Shown here: one piece after another, positions 19,663 through 28,336 of the stretch | Layout: each line of letters opens with the position of its first letter | Numbering within the stretch: position 1 is the stretch's first letter | NCBI RefSeq assembly: GCF_017301635.1 | Contig: NZ_CP071091.1 | Location: forward strand, 8,858,501 to 8,922,500 | DNA from: Myxococcus landrumus | GTDB lineage: Bacteria; Myxococcota; Myxococcia; Myxococcales; Myxococcaceae | Length of the DNA: 64,000 bases | Direction: 5' to 3' | Translations under genes and position numbers: made by a program | The notes under the pieces: model-generated | Database searches by the model: none | What the model saw: the letters and a program-made list of their open reading frames with translations, nothing else | What the model was told of the DNA's origin: nothing

Positions 19663-20844
19663 GTGGACTCGAGGTCGGACGAATTCGGGCCGCCCAGGGA
19701 TGAGCAGGAGATGTCCGCGGTGTGGGACATCCTGATGCATGCCTATGCGATGACACCCGCGGATTGTGTTGCATGGAGGCAGCGTGTCGACTCGCGCGAC
19801 CTGCGTCTCCTCCGAGAGGGCAACAAGGTCGCGGGGACCCTGGCCGCCATCCGGATGGGCCAGTGGTACGGCGGACGCAGCGTGCCCGTGGTGGGCGTGG
19901 GCGCCGTGGGTGTCTCACCCGTGCACCGGGGCCAGGGCACCGCGACGCGGCTGATGACGCGGCTGCTCCAGGAGGCTCGCGCGTCGGGCGCGCCGCTGTC
20001 CGTGCTCTACCCCGCGACCCAGCCGCTCTACCGCCGCTCGGGATATGAGCAGGCCGGCGCGCGCTACGAGATTCGCGTCCAGATGTCCGCGCTGGAGATG
20101 GGCGAGCGTTCGCTGACCTTGCGCGCCGCCGAACCCCGGGACGAGGCCGCCATCACCGCGTGCTACTCGAGTACGGCGCGCTTCCGGCCCGGATGGTTGG
20201 ACCGGGGCGATTTCTCCTGGCGCCGGGTCCGGGACCCACGCAGCGAGCAGGTGCATGGCTACGTCGTCGAGGGCGCCTCCGGCATCGAGGGCTACGTCTA
20301 CCTGGCGCGCCGGCCGCTCAAGGACCTGAAGCAGGAGCTGGGCCTGTCGGACATCGTGGCCACCACGCCCGCGGCGGCGCGGCGGCTCCTGCGCTTCCTG
20401 GGGGACCACCACTCCCTGGGGACGGAAGTGGTGTGGTACGGCGGCCCGGACGACCCGTTCCTCCTCCTGCTGCGTGAGCAGTCCTATTCCGTGCGGGTCT
20501 ACATGCACTGGATGGTGCGGGTGCTGGATGTCGTCGCCGCGCTGGAGGCCCGGGGCTGGACGCGGGGCCTGTCGGGCTCGCTGCACCTGGACGTCGCCGA
20601 CGACCTGTTCCCGGAGAACCAGGGGCGGTTCGTGCTCGAGGTCGAGAACGGCCAGGCGCGCGTGACGCGTGGAGGCGAGGGCCGTCTGCGGCTCCATGTC
20701 CGTCAGCTCGCGTCGCTCTACACGGGGTTCCAGTCGGCGGCCGCGCTGCGCTCGGTGGGGCTGGTGGAGGCGGATGACGCCTCGGTGGAGTCGGCGGTGG
20801 CGCTGTTCTCCGGACCCCAGCCGTCCCTGCGGGACATGTTCTGA
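19663..20844 (+). CDS. Eis-like GNAT family N-acetyltransferase
   Basis: The 393-residue protein has the length and plan of Eis enzymes: an N-terminal GNAT domain, a second GNAT-like domain and a sterol-carrier-like C-terminal domain. The acetyl-CoA loop is GVSPVHRGQGTATRLMTRLL (83-102). The catalytic tyrosine corresponds to Y123 in PLYRRSGYE. The chain ends in Phe, whose free carboxylate serves as a catalytic group in mycobacterial Eis. Eis proteins acetylate amines, including aminoglycosides and peptides; substrate here is unknown. The GTG start has GAAGGGACGGAG upstream. Confidence 0.85.
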   Translation: MDSRSDEFGPPRDEQEMSAVWDILMHAYAMTPADCVAWRQRVDSRDLRLLREGNKVAGTLAAIRMGQWYGGRSVPVVGVGAVGVSPVHRGQGTATRLMTRLLQEARASGAPLSVLYPATQPLYRRSGYEQAGARYEIRVQMSALEMGERSLTLRAAEPRDEAAITACYSSTARFRPGWLDRGDFSWRRVRDPRSEQVHGYVVEGASGIEGYVYLARRPLKDLKQELGLSDIVATTPAAARRLLRFLGDHHSLGTEVVWYGGPDDPFLLLLREQSYSVRVYMHWMVRVLDVVAALEARGWTRGLSGSLHLDVADDLFPENQGRFVLEVENGQARVTRGGEGRLRLHVRQLASLYTGFQSAAALRSVGLVEADDASVESAVALFSGPQPSLRDMF

Positions 20845-20960
20845 GCGTCCTCGGGCGGGCTTCCGTGACGGCGCGGAGCCTGCCCCAGGAGGCCCGGGTG
20901 GCTATCCGTCCGTGGCCGGGTGGTGGTAGGAGCCATGGACTTCATTGACAGGAGCAGTCC

Positions 20961-21956
20961 ATGCGGGCGTTCGTCACCGGCGGTTCCGGTTTCGTGGGCA
21001 GGTATCTCCTCGCCGCGCTGAAGTCTCGAGGTGACCAGGCCCGCGCGCTGGCGCGCTCTCCGGCGGCGGTCGCCACGGTGGCGGCGGCGGGCGCGGAGCC
21101 CTTCGAGGGTGACCTGTCCGACGTGGAGCGCCTGAAGGCCGGCATGGAGGGCTGTGACACCGTCTTCCACTCCGCCGCGGTGGTGAAGTCGTGGGCACCT
21201 CGCTCCGAGTACTACGAGGCCAACGTCCGAGGCACGGAGCGGGTGCTGGAGGCCGCGCGCGCCGCGGGCGTGAAGCGGCTGGTGCATGTCGGCACGGAGG
21301 CGGTGCTGGCGGACGGCACGCCCATGGTGAAGGTCGACGAGACGTGGCCACTGCCGGAGCGCCCCATCGGCGACTATCCCTCCACGAAGGCCGAGGCGGA
21401 GCGCCGGGTGCTCAGCGTGAACTCCGCGGACTTCACCACCGTGGTCGTGCGTCCCCGGCTCATCTGGGGACACGGCGATACATCGGTGCTGCCGCAGCTC
21501 GTGGACGCGGTGCGCTCCAAGCGCTTCAAGTGGATTGACCAGGGCCGCTACCTCACGTCCACCTGCCACGTGGCCAACTGCGTGGAGGGCACGCTGCTGG
21601 CGGCGGACAAGGGCCGGGGAGGCCAGACGTACTTCCTCACCGATGGCGAGCCGGTGGTGTTCCGGGACTTCATCACCGCGATGCTCAAGACGCAGGGCGT
21701 GGACCCGGGCACCAGCTCCATCCCCTACGGACTGGCGGCGGTGGTGTCCATGGTGTCGGACCTGATGTGGGGCACGCTGGGGCTGCCGGGCCGTCCCCCC
21801 ATCAGCCGCACGGAGGTGCTGCTGATTGGACGGGAAGTGACGGTGAGTGACGCCAAGGCCCGGGATGAACTGGGCTACGAGGCGCGGCTGCCGCGCGCCC
21901 TGGGGCTGAAGGAGATGGAAGCCGCTTTCCAGGAGCGGTCGACACGCGCCGCATGA
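20961..21956 (+). CDS. NAD-dependent epimerase/dehydratase, 3-beta-hydroxysteroid dehydrogenase type
   Basis: The 331-residue protein is an extended short-chain dehydrogenase. It has the nucleotide motif TGGSGFVGRYLL (7-18), the catalytic tyrosine and lysine in DYPSTKAEAE, and the RPRLIWGHGD block typical of the 3-beta-HSD/sterol dehydrogenase group. The substrate may be a sterol, flavonoid or other secondary alcohol. AGGAG lies six bases before the ATG. It stands alone between an acetyltransferase and a WGR protein. Confidence 0.88.
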   Translation: MRAFVTGGSGFVGRYLLAALKSRGDQARALARSPAAVATVAAAGAEPFEGDLSDVERLKAGMEGCDTVFHSAAVVKSWAPRSEYYEANVRGTERVLEAARAAGVKRLVHVGTEAVLADGTPMVKVDETWPLPERPIGDYPSTKAEAERRVLSVNSADFTTVVVRPRLIWGHGDTSVLPQLVDAVRSKRFKWIDQGRYLTSTCHVANCVEGTLLAADKGRGGQTYFLTDGEPVVFRDFITAMLKTQGVDPGTSSIPYGLAAVVSMVSDLMWGTLGLPGRPPISRTEVLLIGREVTVSDAKARDELGYEARLPRALGLKEMEAAFQERSTRAA

Positions 21957-22016
21957 GGCGCGCGTGGGGCGTGTGCGATAGCCTGGGAGTCGGCCGACGC
22001 GCGAGGAGACTGGGCC

Positions 22017-22874
22017 ATGCGTAGATTTGAGTTCGTCGAGGGAACAAGCTCCAAGTTCTGGCAGCCCGAGGTTGAGGGCAACGTCTTCATCGTCACCTTC
22101 GGCCGGATTGGGACCGCGGGTCAGCGCAAGGAGAAGGGGTTCCCGGATGCCGCGGCGGCCCAGCGCGAGTACGAGAAGAAGGTCGCGGAGAAGGTGCGCG
22201 AGGGTTACCGCGAGGTGACGGACGGCGCCGCCGAGGCCGCGCCCGTCGCCGCAGCGCCCGTCGCGCCGCCGAAGCCGGCGCTGCCCGGCCGTGTCCCCGC
22301 CGCCACGCCCACGCCGGAGTCGCTCAAGGCCGCCGCGGACGCGCTCGCGGGGCTGCGGGCCCGCCTGGGCTGGCGAAGCTGGGAGGTCACCTCCCGCGCC
22401 CGGAACGCACGCCGGGCGCTCAGGGCCCTGGGCGGTGTGGACCCGGCCGCGCACGCGGAGCTGTCCGGCACCTTCGACGCGCTGATGGCGCGCGTCGTGG
22501 CCTCGCCCAAGGAAGGCCGGCTGCCGCTGCGCCATGCCCTGGGGTTGTTGAGCGAGCTGGACGTCGCGGCCTACGCGCGCGCGGTGGCGCTGTGGCGGAA
22601 GGCGTACGCGCCGGGGGCGCTGACCGCGGTGAGCAGCGTCGAGTCGCTCGGTGTCCCGGAGCTCTCGCTCCGGTTGAGCCTGCTGCTGGCGGAGCGCCCG
22701 GGGATGAAGGGCAGCGCGTCGGAAGAGGGCTGGGCGAAGCGTTGGAGCGTGCTGCGCCCGCACGTCGAGGAGAAGCTGGCCGAGTCGGGCGGCTCCCTGG
22801 CGGACTGGGTCAAGGGCGTCAACGCGGGAAGCGATACGCAATTGGCCGGCCGGCTGGCGCGTCTGGAGGCCTGA
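22017..22874 (+). CDS. WGR domain protein
   Basis: The 285-residue protein starts with a WGR domain (1 to about 70) containing SSKFWQPEVEGNVFIVTFGR, IGTAGQRKEKGFPD and EYEKKVAEKVREGYREV. An Ala/Pro-rich linker (about 75-100) leads into a helical C-terminal domain I do not recognise. WGR domains bind nucleic acids in PARP and MolR proteins, so a DNA- or RNA-associated role is possible. AGGAG precedes the ATG. Confidence 0.82.
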   Translation: MRRFEFVEGTSSKFWQPEVEGNVFIVTFGRIGTAGQRKEKGFPDAAAAQREYEKKVAEKVREGYREVTDGAAEAAPVAAAPVAPPKPALPGRVPAATPTPESLKAAADALAGLRARLGWRSWEVTSRARNARRALRALGGVDPAAHAELSGTFDALMARVVASPKEGRLPLRHALGLLSELDVAAYARAVALWRKAYAPGALTAVSSVESLGVPELSLRLSLLLAERPGMKGSASEEGWAKRWSVLRPHVEEKLAESGGSLADWVKGVNAGSDTQLAGRLARLEA

Positions 22875-22907
22875 GTCGCCCATGTCGAGAGGGGCCCACG
22901 CCGCAAC

Positions 22908-24116
22908 ATGACACCCAGGCTACTCATCGTGGTCGGACTCGTCGCCGCGTTTGGAGGAGTCCTCTATCTCTCCGCTCATCGAGCGCCCCGGTCTCCGGGA
23001 GGTCATGAAGCGGGCACGCCCTCGCCCGCGCAGCCGAAGCCGCCGAGGCCCGGGGAGGTGGTGGACATCTCCTTCCTCTACAGCACGGAGAAGAAGGACT
23101 GGGTGGAGGCCGCGGCGAAGGACTTCCAGCGCGAGCACCCGCACATCCGGCTGACGCTGGTGGGGAAGGGCTCGCTGGATGCGGCGCAAGCCATCCTGGA
23201 TGGCCGGGAGCGCCCCACGGTGTGGAGTCCCGCGGACAGCGCGGTGGTGCGCATGCTGGCCTCGGACTGGGCCACGGACGCCTCGCATGGGCCGCTGTTC
23301 GCGGAGGACGGCGAGGACGCCCCGCGCCCGCTGGTGATTACGCCCCTGGTCTTCGCGGTGTGGGAGGACCGGGCGGAGGTGCTGCGCAAGGCCAGCGGTG
23401 GCGGCGCGGTGTCCTGGAAGGTGCTCCAGAAGGCGGTGACGAGTCCCCAGGGCTGGCCGGCCATCGGCGGCAAGCCGGAGTGGGGCTTCGTGAAGCTGGG
23501 CCACACGGACCCCACGCGTTCGAACTCCGGACTCCAGGCGCTGCTGCTGGCGACGCTGGAGTACTACGGCAAGCGCGGCGGGCTCACGGTGGAGGACCTG
23601 CTGGACCCTCGCTATCAGGAGTGGATGAAGTCGCTGGAGCGCGGAGTCACGCGCTTCGAGTCCTCCTCCGGCGCCTTCATGACGGACATGGTCCGCTTCG
23701 GCCCGTCCCGCTACGACATCGCGGTGGTGTACGAGAACCTGGCCATCTCCCATCTGTCGCACGCGCAGGGGCGGTGGGGTGACTTGCGGGTGTACTACCC
23801 GGCGCTCACGCTGTGGAGCGACCATCCCGCCGCGGTGCTCCAGGCGAGCTGGGTGACGCCCGAGCAGAAGGCCGCGGCGCGCGAGTGGCTTCGCTACCTG
23901 CGCAGCCATGCGGTGCAGGAGCGTGCGCTGGCGTTCGGCTTCCGTCCGGCGGACCCGTCGGTGCCGCTGAAGAACGCGGACCCGGCGAATCCCTTCAACC
24001 GCCTGGCCTCGAAGGGCGTGCGGGTGGATGTGCCCCCTGTGGCGGAAGTCCCCGAGGGGCCCGTGGTGAGAGACCTGCTGACCCTGTGGTCCCGCGTGCT
24101 GGCTCCGGGCCGGTAG
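22908..24116 (+). CDS. Extracellular solute-binding protein, membrane-anchored
   Basis: The 402-residue protein has an N-terminal hydrophobic segment (about 3-22) that is a signal or anchor and a Pro-rich spacer. A periplasmic-binding-protein fold follows: VVDISFLYSTEKKDWVEAAA at the front, then FQREHPHIRLTLVGKGS, PTVWSPADSAVV, and TDPTRSNSGLQALLLA, a motif of the substrate-binding proteins often paired with a von Willebrand domain. No permease or ATPase gene is adjacent, so it may be a sensor or serve a distant transporter. Confidence 0.82.
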   Translation: MTPRLLIVVGLVAAFGGVLYLSAHRAPRSPGGHEAGTPSPAQPKPPRPGEVVDISFLYSTEKKDWVEAAAKDFQREHPHIRLTLVGKGSLDAAQAILDGRERPTVWSPADSAVVRMLASDWATDASHGPLFAEDGEDAPRPLVITPLVFAVWEDRAEVLRKASGGGAVSWKVLQKAVTSPQGWPAIGGKPEWGFVKLGHTDPTRSNSGLQALLLATLEYYGKRGGLTVEDLLDPRYQEWMKSLERGVTRFESSSGAFMTDMVRFGPSRYDIAVVYENLAISHLSHAQGRWGDLRVYYPALTLWSDHPAAVLQASWVTPEQKAAAREWLRYLRSHAVQERALAFGFRPADPSVPLKNADPANPFNRLASKGVRVDVPPVAEVPEGPVVRDLLTLWSRVLAPGR

Positions 24117-24139
24117 GTAGCAGCGTCAGCGTCTCCCCT

Positions 24140-24160
24140 GGGACCTAGACCTGGGGTCCC
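24140..24160 (+). terminator. Short hairpin after the solute-binding protein gene
   Basis: GGGACC (24140-24145) pairs with GGTCCC (24155-24160) shortly after the stop codon. The stem is short and lacks a T tract. Confidence 0.35.
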
Positions 24161-24214
24161 CTGGTCAGCGCCTGCATGCGTTGGCACCTTGGCGCCGAGC
24201 CAAGGAGGGACCTG

Positions 24215-25879
24215 ATGCTGAAGTCCATGGGTGCACTGGGGTTGGCGGTGCTGTTGGTGGGAGGCACGGCCCACGCGTTCAGCGACGGGGATGTGTCCCG
24301 GGTGGTGAGCTTCGCCCGCACCCAGCTTCGCAAGACGGCGACGGCGATGCCGGACGCGACCTGGTCTCCGAAGGCATCCCAGTCCAACGGGACCTGGACG
24401 ACGGTGCGCAACACCGCGCCGACGGCGTGGACCCAGGGCTTCTTCCCCGGGAGCATGTGGATGCTGTACCAGGCGGGGCTGGAGCCTTCGTGGTCCAGCA
24501 AGGCGGACCGGTGGACGCGGCCCCTGGAGGTCCAGAAGACGAACCGTCAGACGCATGACCTGGGCTTCAAGATGTTCTTGAGCTTCGGCGCGGCGTACCG
24601 CTTCACGGGGGATGCGTACTACCGGGACGTGCTGCTCGTGTCGGCCGAGTCGCTCGCGTCGCGCTACAACACCCGCGTCGGCATCATCGACTGCTGTGAT
24701 TGGAACTCGGCGTGGGACGTGCCGCTCGTCACGGACACGATGATGAACCTGGAGCTCTTGCTGTGGGCGGCGGCGAACGGGGGGCGCGCGGAGCTGCGGA
24801 CCATGGCCATCAACCACGCGCTCGTCACGCTGAGGGACGCGGTGCGGGCGGATGGCAGTTCCTTCCACTACGTGGACTACAACGGCGCGACGGGGGCCAT
24901 CCGCTCCAAGGGGACGTTCCAGGGGTACTCGGCGAGCTCGACTTGGGCGCGCGGCCATGCGTGGCTCATCTACGGGTACACCATGGTGTACCGGTACACG
25001 GGAGACGCGCGGATGCTGGAGGCCGCGCGCAAGGTGACGGACTGGTACCTGGCCCATGTGCCCTCGGACCAGGTGCCGAAGTGGGACTTCGATGCGCCGG
25101 GGACGCAGCGGGATTCCTCGGCGGCGGCCATCGTCGCCTCGGCGCTGTTGGAGTTGAGCGTGTTGGATACGGATGCCACGCGTCGCACGCGCTACCGCGA
25201 CGCCGCGCTTCGCACGCTCGACACGCTGGTGTCATCGACCTACTTCGCGCAGGGGACGAACAGCCCGGGACTCCTGCTGCATGGCGTGGGGCACCTTCCG
25301 GCGAACCAGGAGGTGGATGTCAGCCTCATCTACGGCGACTACTACTTCCTGGAGGCGGTGCTGCGCTTCAATCCGGACCCACCGCTCCCCTGGTACTCGA
25401 AGCTGGATTTCTTCGAGAGCCTGCACCTGTTGTCGTGCGGCAACACGGGCGTGCGCATCGTCGAGTTCGACGTGACGCCGCTGGCGGCACGGCAGGACGG
25501 GACGGTGGGCTACGCGGACAGCAGCACGGCGGTGGCGGGGTACGCCGACTTGAACATGACGGTGCGGATGAACACGGACGGGTACTTCGACGTGCGCAAC
25601 GGCGGAGGCTACGCGGCGCTCGTGCAGGTGCCGTACGTGAATGGGCAGACGTACCACGTGCGGCTCGTCACGGACCTGTCGGCGAAGCGCTACAGCGTGT
25701 GGGTCACTCCGCCTGGAGGCAGCGAGGTCCAGGTCGCGAACCTGTATGCGTTCCGGACCGGCGCGCCGTTCATCGACGACCTGGGGAAGGTATCCATCCG
25801 GACGTCCCTGACGGACAGCGACTTCCGAGTCACGGGCCACAGGGTGACCGTGGGCACGCTGGGGACTCTTCGCGACTGA
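24215..25879 (+). CDS. Secreted GH88-like glycoside hydrolase with C-terminal beta-sandwich domain
   Basis: The 554-residue protein has a signal peptide (MLKSMGALGLAVLLVGGTAHA). An alpha/alpha-barrel domain (about 25-385) resembles unsaturated glucuronyl hydrolases (GH88/GH105): TAWTQGFFPGSMWMLYQAG, HDLGFKMFLSFGAAYRFTGD, SSTWARGHAWLIYGYTMVYR and DSSAAAIVASALLEL. These enzymes split unsaturated uronic acids from oligosaccharides made by polysaccharide lyases. Residues about 400-554 form a beta-rich domain that may bind carbohydrate. The start has AAGGAGGGACC upstream. No lyase gene is nearby. Confidence 0.8.
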   Translation: MLKSMGALGLAVLLVGGTAHAFSDGDVSRVVSFARTQLRKTATAMPDATWSPKASQSNGTWTTVRNTAPTAWTQGFFPGSMWMLYQAGLEPSWSSKADRWTRPLEVQKTNRQTHDLGFKMFLSFGAAYRFTGDAYYRDVLLVSAESLASRYNTRVGIIDCCDWNSAWDVPLVTDTMMNLELLLWAAANGGRAELRTMAINHALVTLRDAVRADGSSFHYVDYNGATGAIRSKGTFQGYSASSTWARGHAWLIYGYTMVYRYTGDARMLEAARKVTDWYLAHVPSDQVPKWDFDAPGTQRDSSAAAIVASALLELSVLDTDATRRTRYRDAALRTLDTLVSSTYFAQGTNSPGLLLHGVGHLPANQEVDVSLIYGDYYFLEAVLRFNPDPPLPWYSKLDFFESLHLLSCGNTGVRIVEFDVTPLAARQDGTVGYADSSTAVAGYADLNMTVRMNTDGYFDVRNGGGYAALVQVPYVNGQTYHVRLVTDLSAKRYSVWVTPPGGSEVQVANLYAFRTGAPFIDDLGKVSIRTSLTDSDFRVTGHRVTVGTLGTLRD

Positions 25880-25895
25880 ACCCCGGAACGGACCA

Positions 25896-25929
25896 CGGCC
25901 CGCCCCTCCTATCGCAGAGGGGCGGGCCG
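25896..25929. terminator. Strong 13-base-pair hairpin between convergent genes
   Basis: CGGCCCGCCCCTC (25896-25908) pairs perfectly with GAGGGGCGGGCCG (25917-25929) between the GH88-like gene and the convergent lipoprotein gene. It is likely bidirectional, although no T run follows. Confidence 0.75.
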
Positions 25930-25953
25930 TCGCCATTGGGGGGGGAGGGGAAC

Positions 25954-26721
25954 TCAGTCGTCGTGGTCGTCGCTGTCGTCGTCCTCGTCGCCGTCGTGGT
26001 CGTCGTCGTCGAAGGCGTCGATGGAGCGGCGCAGGTTGTTCTCGATGGTGGAGCGCGCCGACTCATTGCGCGGGTCCAGCCGCTGACCCTTGTCGTCGAC
26101 GAACCAGCCGCTCGGGTCGATGTTGATGGTGATGTTGGGCTCCTCGCCCTCCTTCACCTCGAAGCGAGCCTCGTGCTCCTGCTCCACGCGCACGCTGGAG
26201 ACGAAGCTGAAGGGCTGCCCGTCGATGTGGCCGTCGATGACCACGGACGCGCCCTGCTGCGCGAGCTCCTTGAGCGCCGCGTCCTCTCCCGCCTGGGCGA
26301 CGGTGACCTTGCCGATGTCGAACTCGATTTCGTCGAAGATGCCGGGCGTCACCTCGATGTTGCCCACGCGGACGACCTTGCCGTTCAGGTCCTCGGCCGA
26401 CAGGTCGATGAGGAAGGGGCCAATCTCCTGCTCGTCATCATCGTGACGCGAGTTGCCCGGCGTGGTGTCGTCATCCGAGCCGCTCGTCTGGCCGTCATCA
26501 TCGTCGTCGCCCTCGAGCTCCAGCTCCAGCTCACGCACGGACAGACGGACGCGCTCGATGGTGATGCCGTTGCCCGTCTCCACCTGCTGCTCGACCTTGC
26601 CCGCGACGGCCTTGGCGCCCTTCGCGGAGCCCACGCGCGTGCTCAGCCCGACCTTGACGGATTCGTCGTTGCCGCAAGCCGCGAGCAACATGATGGACGC
26701 GCACAATCCGATGAGTCGCAT
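25954..26721 (-). CDS. Lipoprotein with Asp-rich segments, DUF4382-like
   Basis: The 255-residue protein has a lipoprotein signal with lipobox LAAC (C16). The mature part resembles DUF4382-type secreted domains (GITIERVRLSVRELELELEG, then a stretch on GPFLIDLSAEDLNGKVV). It contains two acidic tracts, one near residues 71-86 and one at the extreme C-terminus (mostly Asp with some His and Gly). These could bind calcium or metal ions; that is inference. The start at 26721 has AGGAGATAGAAGG upstream. The gene is divergent from an ECF sigma factor operon whose last gene also encodes an Asp-tailed lipoprotein. Confidence 0.75.
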   Translation of the reverse strand: MRLIGLCASIMLLAACGNDESVKVGLSTRVGSAKGAKAVAGKVEQQVETGNGITIERVRLSVRELELELEGDDDDDGQTSGSDDDTTPGNSRHDDDEQEIGPFLIDLSAEDLNGKVVRVGNIEVTPGIFDEIEFDIGKVTVAQAGEDAALKELAQQGASVVIDGHIDGQPFSFVSSVRVEQEHEARFEVKEGEEPNITINIDPSGWFVDDKGQRLDPRNESARSTIENNLRRSIDAFDDDDHDGDEDDDSDDHDD

Positions 26722-26821
26722 ACCTTCTATCTCCTGGTATCGGGGCGGTGCCGCGCGGCGTCTCCGGCCTGGGGCCGCGCGAAATTCCCCGGTTTGGAAA
26801 TGAAGGAGCCTCGAGGCCCTA

Positions 26822-26876
26822 ATCGGCCACATCTCCCTGTGTACGCCTGCCACTTTCACGAAGGGCCGTGGCCGAT
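26822..26876. repeat. Inverted repeat between lipoprotein and ECF sigma factor genes
   Basis: ATCGGCCAC (26822-26830) and GTGGCCGAT (26868-26876) form a perfect 9-base inverted repeat with a 37-base spacer, in the 256-base divergent promoter region. It may be a shared operator or two half-sites. Nothing else in that gap looks coding. Confidence 0.4.
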
Positions 26877-26977
26877 AGACAGCTCGTGACTCCTTCCAAG
26901 GTGACAGGTAGTGACTGGGGAGACATGGCTTGTGCTAGCGCCTCGAGAATGGAGTGGTGCCGGGTGGGGGGCGTCCC

Positions 26978-27550
26978 GTGACGGAGGACGAAATCGCCAC
27001 CTGCATCCAGCGGGCGTCCCGAGGTGCGCAGGATGCGCACCGGGAGCTGTACCAGCGCTTCCATGGGGCCGTGCGCAGGGTCGCGCTGGGCTACTCCGGC
27101 CTGGGCCCCGCGGAGGTGGAGGACGTGGTCCAGGAGACCTTCGTCCGCGCCTTCCGGGAGCTGCCCCGGCTCCAGCATCCGCGTGCGTTCGGGAGCTGGC
27201 TGGTGACGATTGCGCGGCACCATTCGCAGGCGCTCAGCCGGGGCGCGAAGGTGCGGGGCCGCGCGGCGGAGGACCTGGCGTTGGAGCTGGAGTCGACCAC
27301 GCCCGCGATTCCTCCCTCGCTCGAATTGGAGCGGCGCGTGGCGGTGGTGCGCGAGCTCATCGAGGGCCTGCCAGAGGGCCCCGAGAAGGAGACGGTTCGC
27401 CTCTTCTATCTGGAGGGCGAATTGAGCGCGCGCGAAATCGCGGAGCGGCTGGGGTTGGGCAAGAGCGCGGTGACGATGCGCCTGGAGCGCTTTCGCGCGC
27501 GGGTGAAGCGTGAGTTGCTGTCGCGGCTGTTGGCCGCGGGAGTCGGATGA
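26978..27550 (+). CDS. ECF-type RNA polymerase sigma factor
   Basis: The 190-residue protein has sigma region 2 (ELYQRFHGAVRRVALGYSGL, VEDVVQETFVRAFRELPRLQ, RAFGSWLVTIARHHSQAL) and region 4 (LPEGPEKETVRLFYLEGELS, AREIAERLGLGKSAVTMRLE). The GTG at 26978 is chosen because a G-rich ribosome site lies about seven bases upstream and the usual family N-terminus follows; a GTG at 26954 is possible. It is the first gene of a four-gene operon in which the next gene encodes a likely zinc anti-sigma factor separated by three bases. Confidence 0.9.
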   Translation: MTEDEIATCIQRASRGAQDAHRELYQRFHGAVRRVALGYSGLGPAEVEDVVQETFVRAFRELPRLQHPRAFGSWLVTIARHHSQALSRGAKVRGRAAEDLALELESTTPAIPPSLELERRVAVVRELIEGLPEGPEKETVRLFYLEGELSAREIAERLGLGKSAVTMRLERFRARVKRELLSRLLAAGVG

Positions 27551-27553
27551 GCC

Positions 27554-28336
27554 ATGAGCGACGCGAGCAGACATCTGGATGCGCGGAGCTGGCGCGCCCT
27601 GCGGGAGAAGTCCCCGGACGAAGTGGCGTACTTCGCCGACCACCTGTCCCGGCCCTGTGACGTGTGTGAGGCGTTCCTCGAGAACCCGGACGCCGAAGAT
27701 GCGCTGGGCCTGGATGCGATGACGGACGAGGCGCTGGGCGCCATGTCCGCGCCGCGCGAGGACGCGATGGGCTGGGCGCGCCTGCGCCGCCGGATGAACA
27801 TCGCGCCTCGTCGCATGTGGCTCTCCGGCGCGGTGGCGGTGGCCGTGGCGGCGGTCGTGGCCTTCGCGGTGAACCCCACGTTGCTGACGGGTGCGAAGAG
27901 CGACTCCCCGTGGCGCGTGAAGGGTGGCGCGCCCTTGTCGCTGGAGCTCACGGCCGTCGCGCGCCTTCAGGATGGGAGCCTGCGCGCGCTGACGGACGAC
28001 TCCGCGCTCCCCTCGGACGCGGTGGTGCTGGTTCGCTACCACTGCAGCGAGGTCGCCGACGCGCTGCTCGTGCTGGAGACGCCCGAAGGTGGCGCGCAGG
28101 TGCTGGGCGGTTACACGCTGGAGGCCGGCACGCACGACCTGCGCGAGGGAGGCGAGCTGGCGGGTGTCTCCCTGGAAGGTGAGCGAGGCCCCAGGGTGTT
28201 GGTGCTGGCCGCCTGGCCCCATGGCCCTCACTCCGAGGCCGCGCGCGACGCGGCGCTCGCCCAGCGCAGGGTGCCCGAGGAGGCGACCCTGGCCCGGCTC
28301 CGGCTCCGCGTGGAGCCGGGGTATGCTGCTCCCTGA
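27554..28336 (+). CDS. Putative membrane anti-sigma factor with zinc-finger-like motif
   Basis: The 260-residue protein has one membrane span (about 88-106, MWLSGAVAVAVAAVVAFAV). The cytoplasmic N-terminus holds H30-x4-C35-x2-C38, close to the Hx3Cx2C zinc anti-sigma motif. The extracytoplasmic part (about 110-260) has no recognised domain. The position three bases after an ECF sigma factor gene supports an anti-sigma role. It overlaps the caspase-domain gene by 14 bases, so the three are translationally coupled. Confidence 0.72.
   Translation: MSDASRHLDARSWRALREKSPDEVAYFADHLSRPCDVCEAFLENPDAEDALGLDAMTDEALGAMSAPREDAMGWARLRRRMNIAPRRMWLSGAVAVAVAAVVAFAVNPTLLTGAKSDSPWRVKGGAPLSLELTAVARLQDGSLRALTDDSALPSDAVVLVRYHCSEVADALLVLETPEGGAQVLGGYTLEAGTHDLREGGELAGVSLEGERGPRVLVLAAWPHGPHSEAARDAALAQRRVPEEATLARLRLRVEPGYAAP

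Noticed and set aside
25954-26010. GTC/GTCGTC-like repeats that look like a microsatellite
   Set aside because: They encode the Asp-rich tail of the lipoprotein on the minus strand, and the codons vary (GAC, GAT), so a coding constraint explains them.
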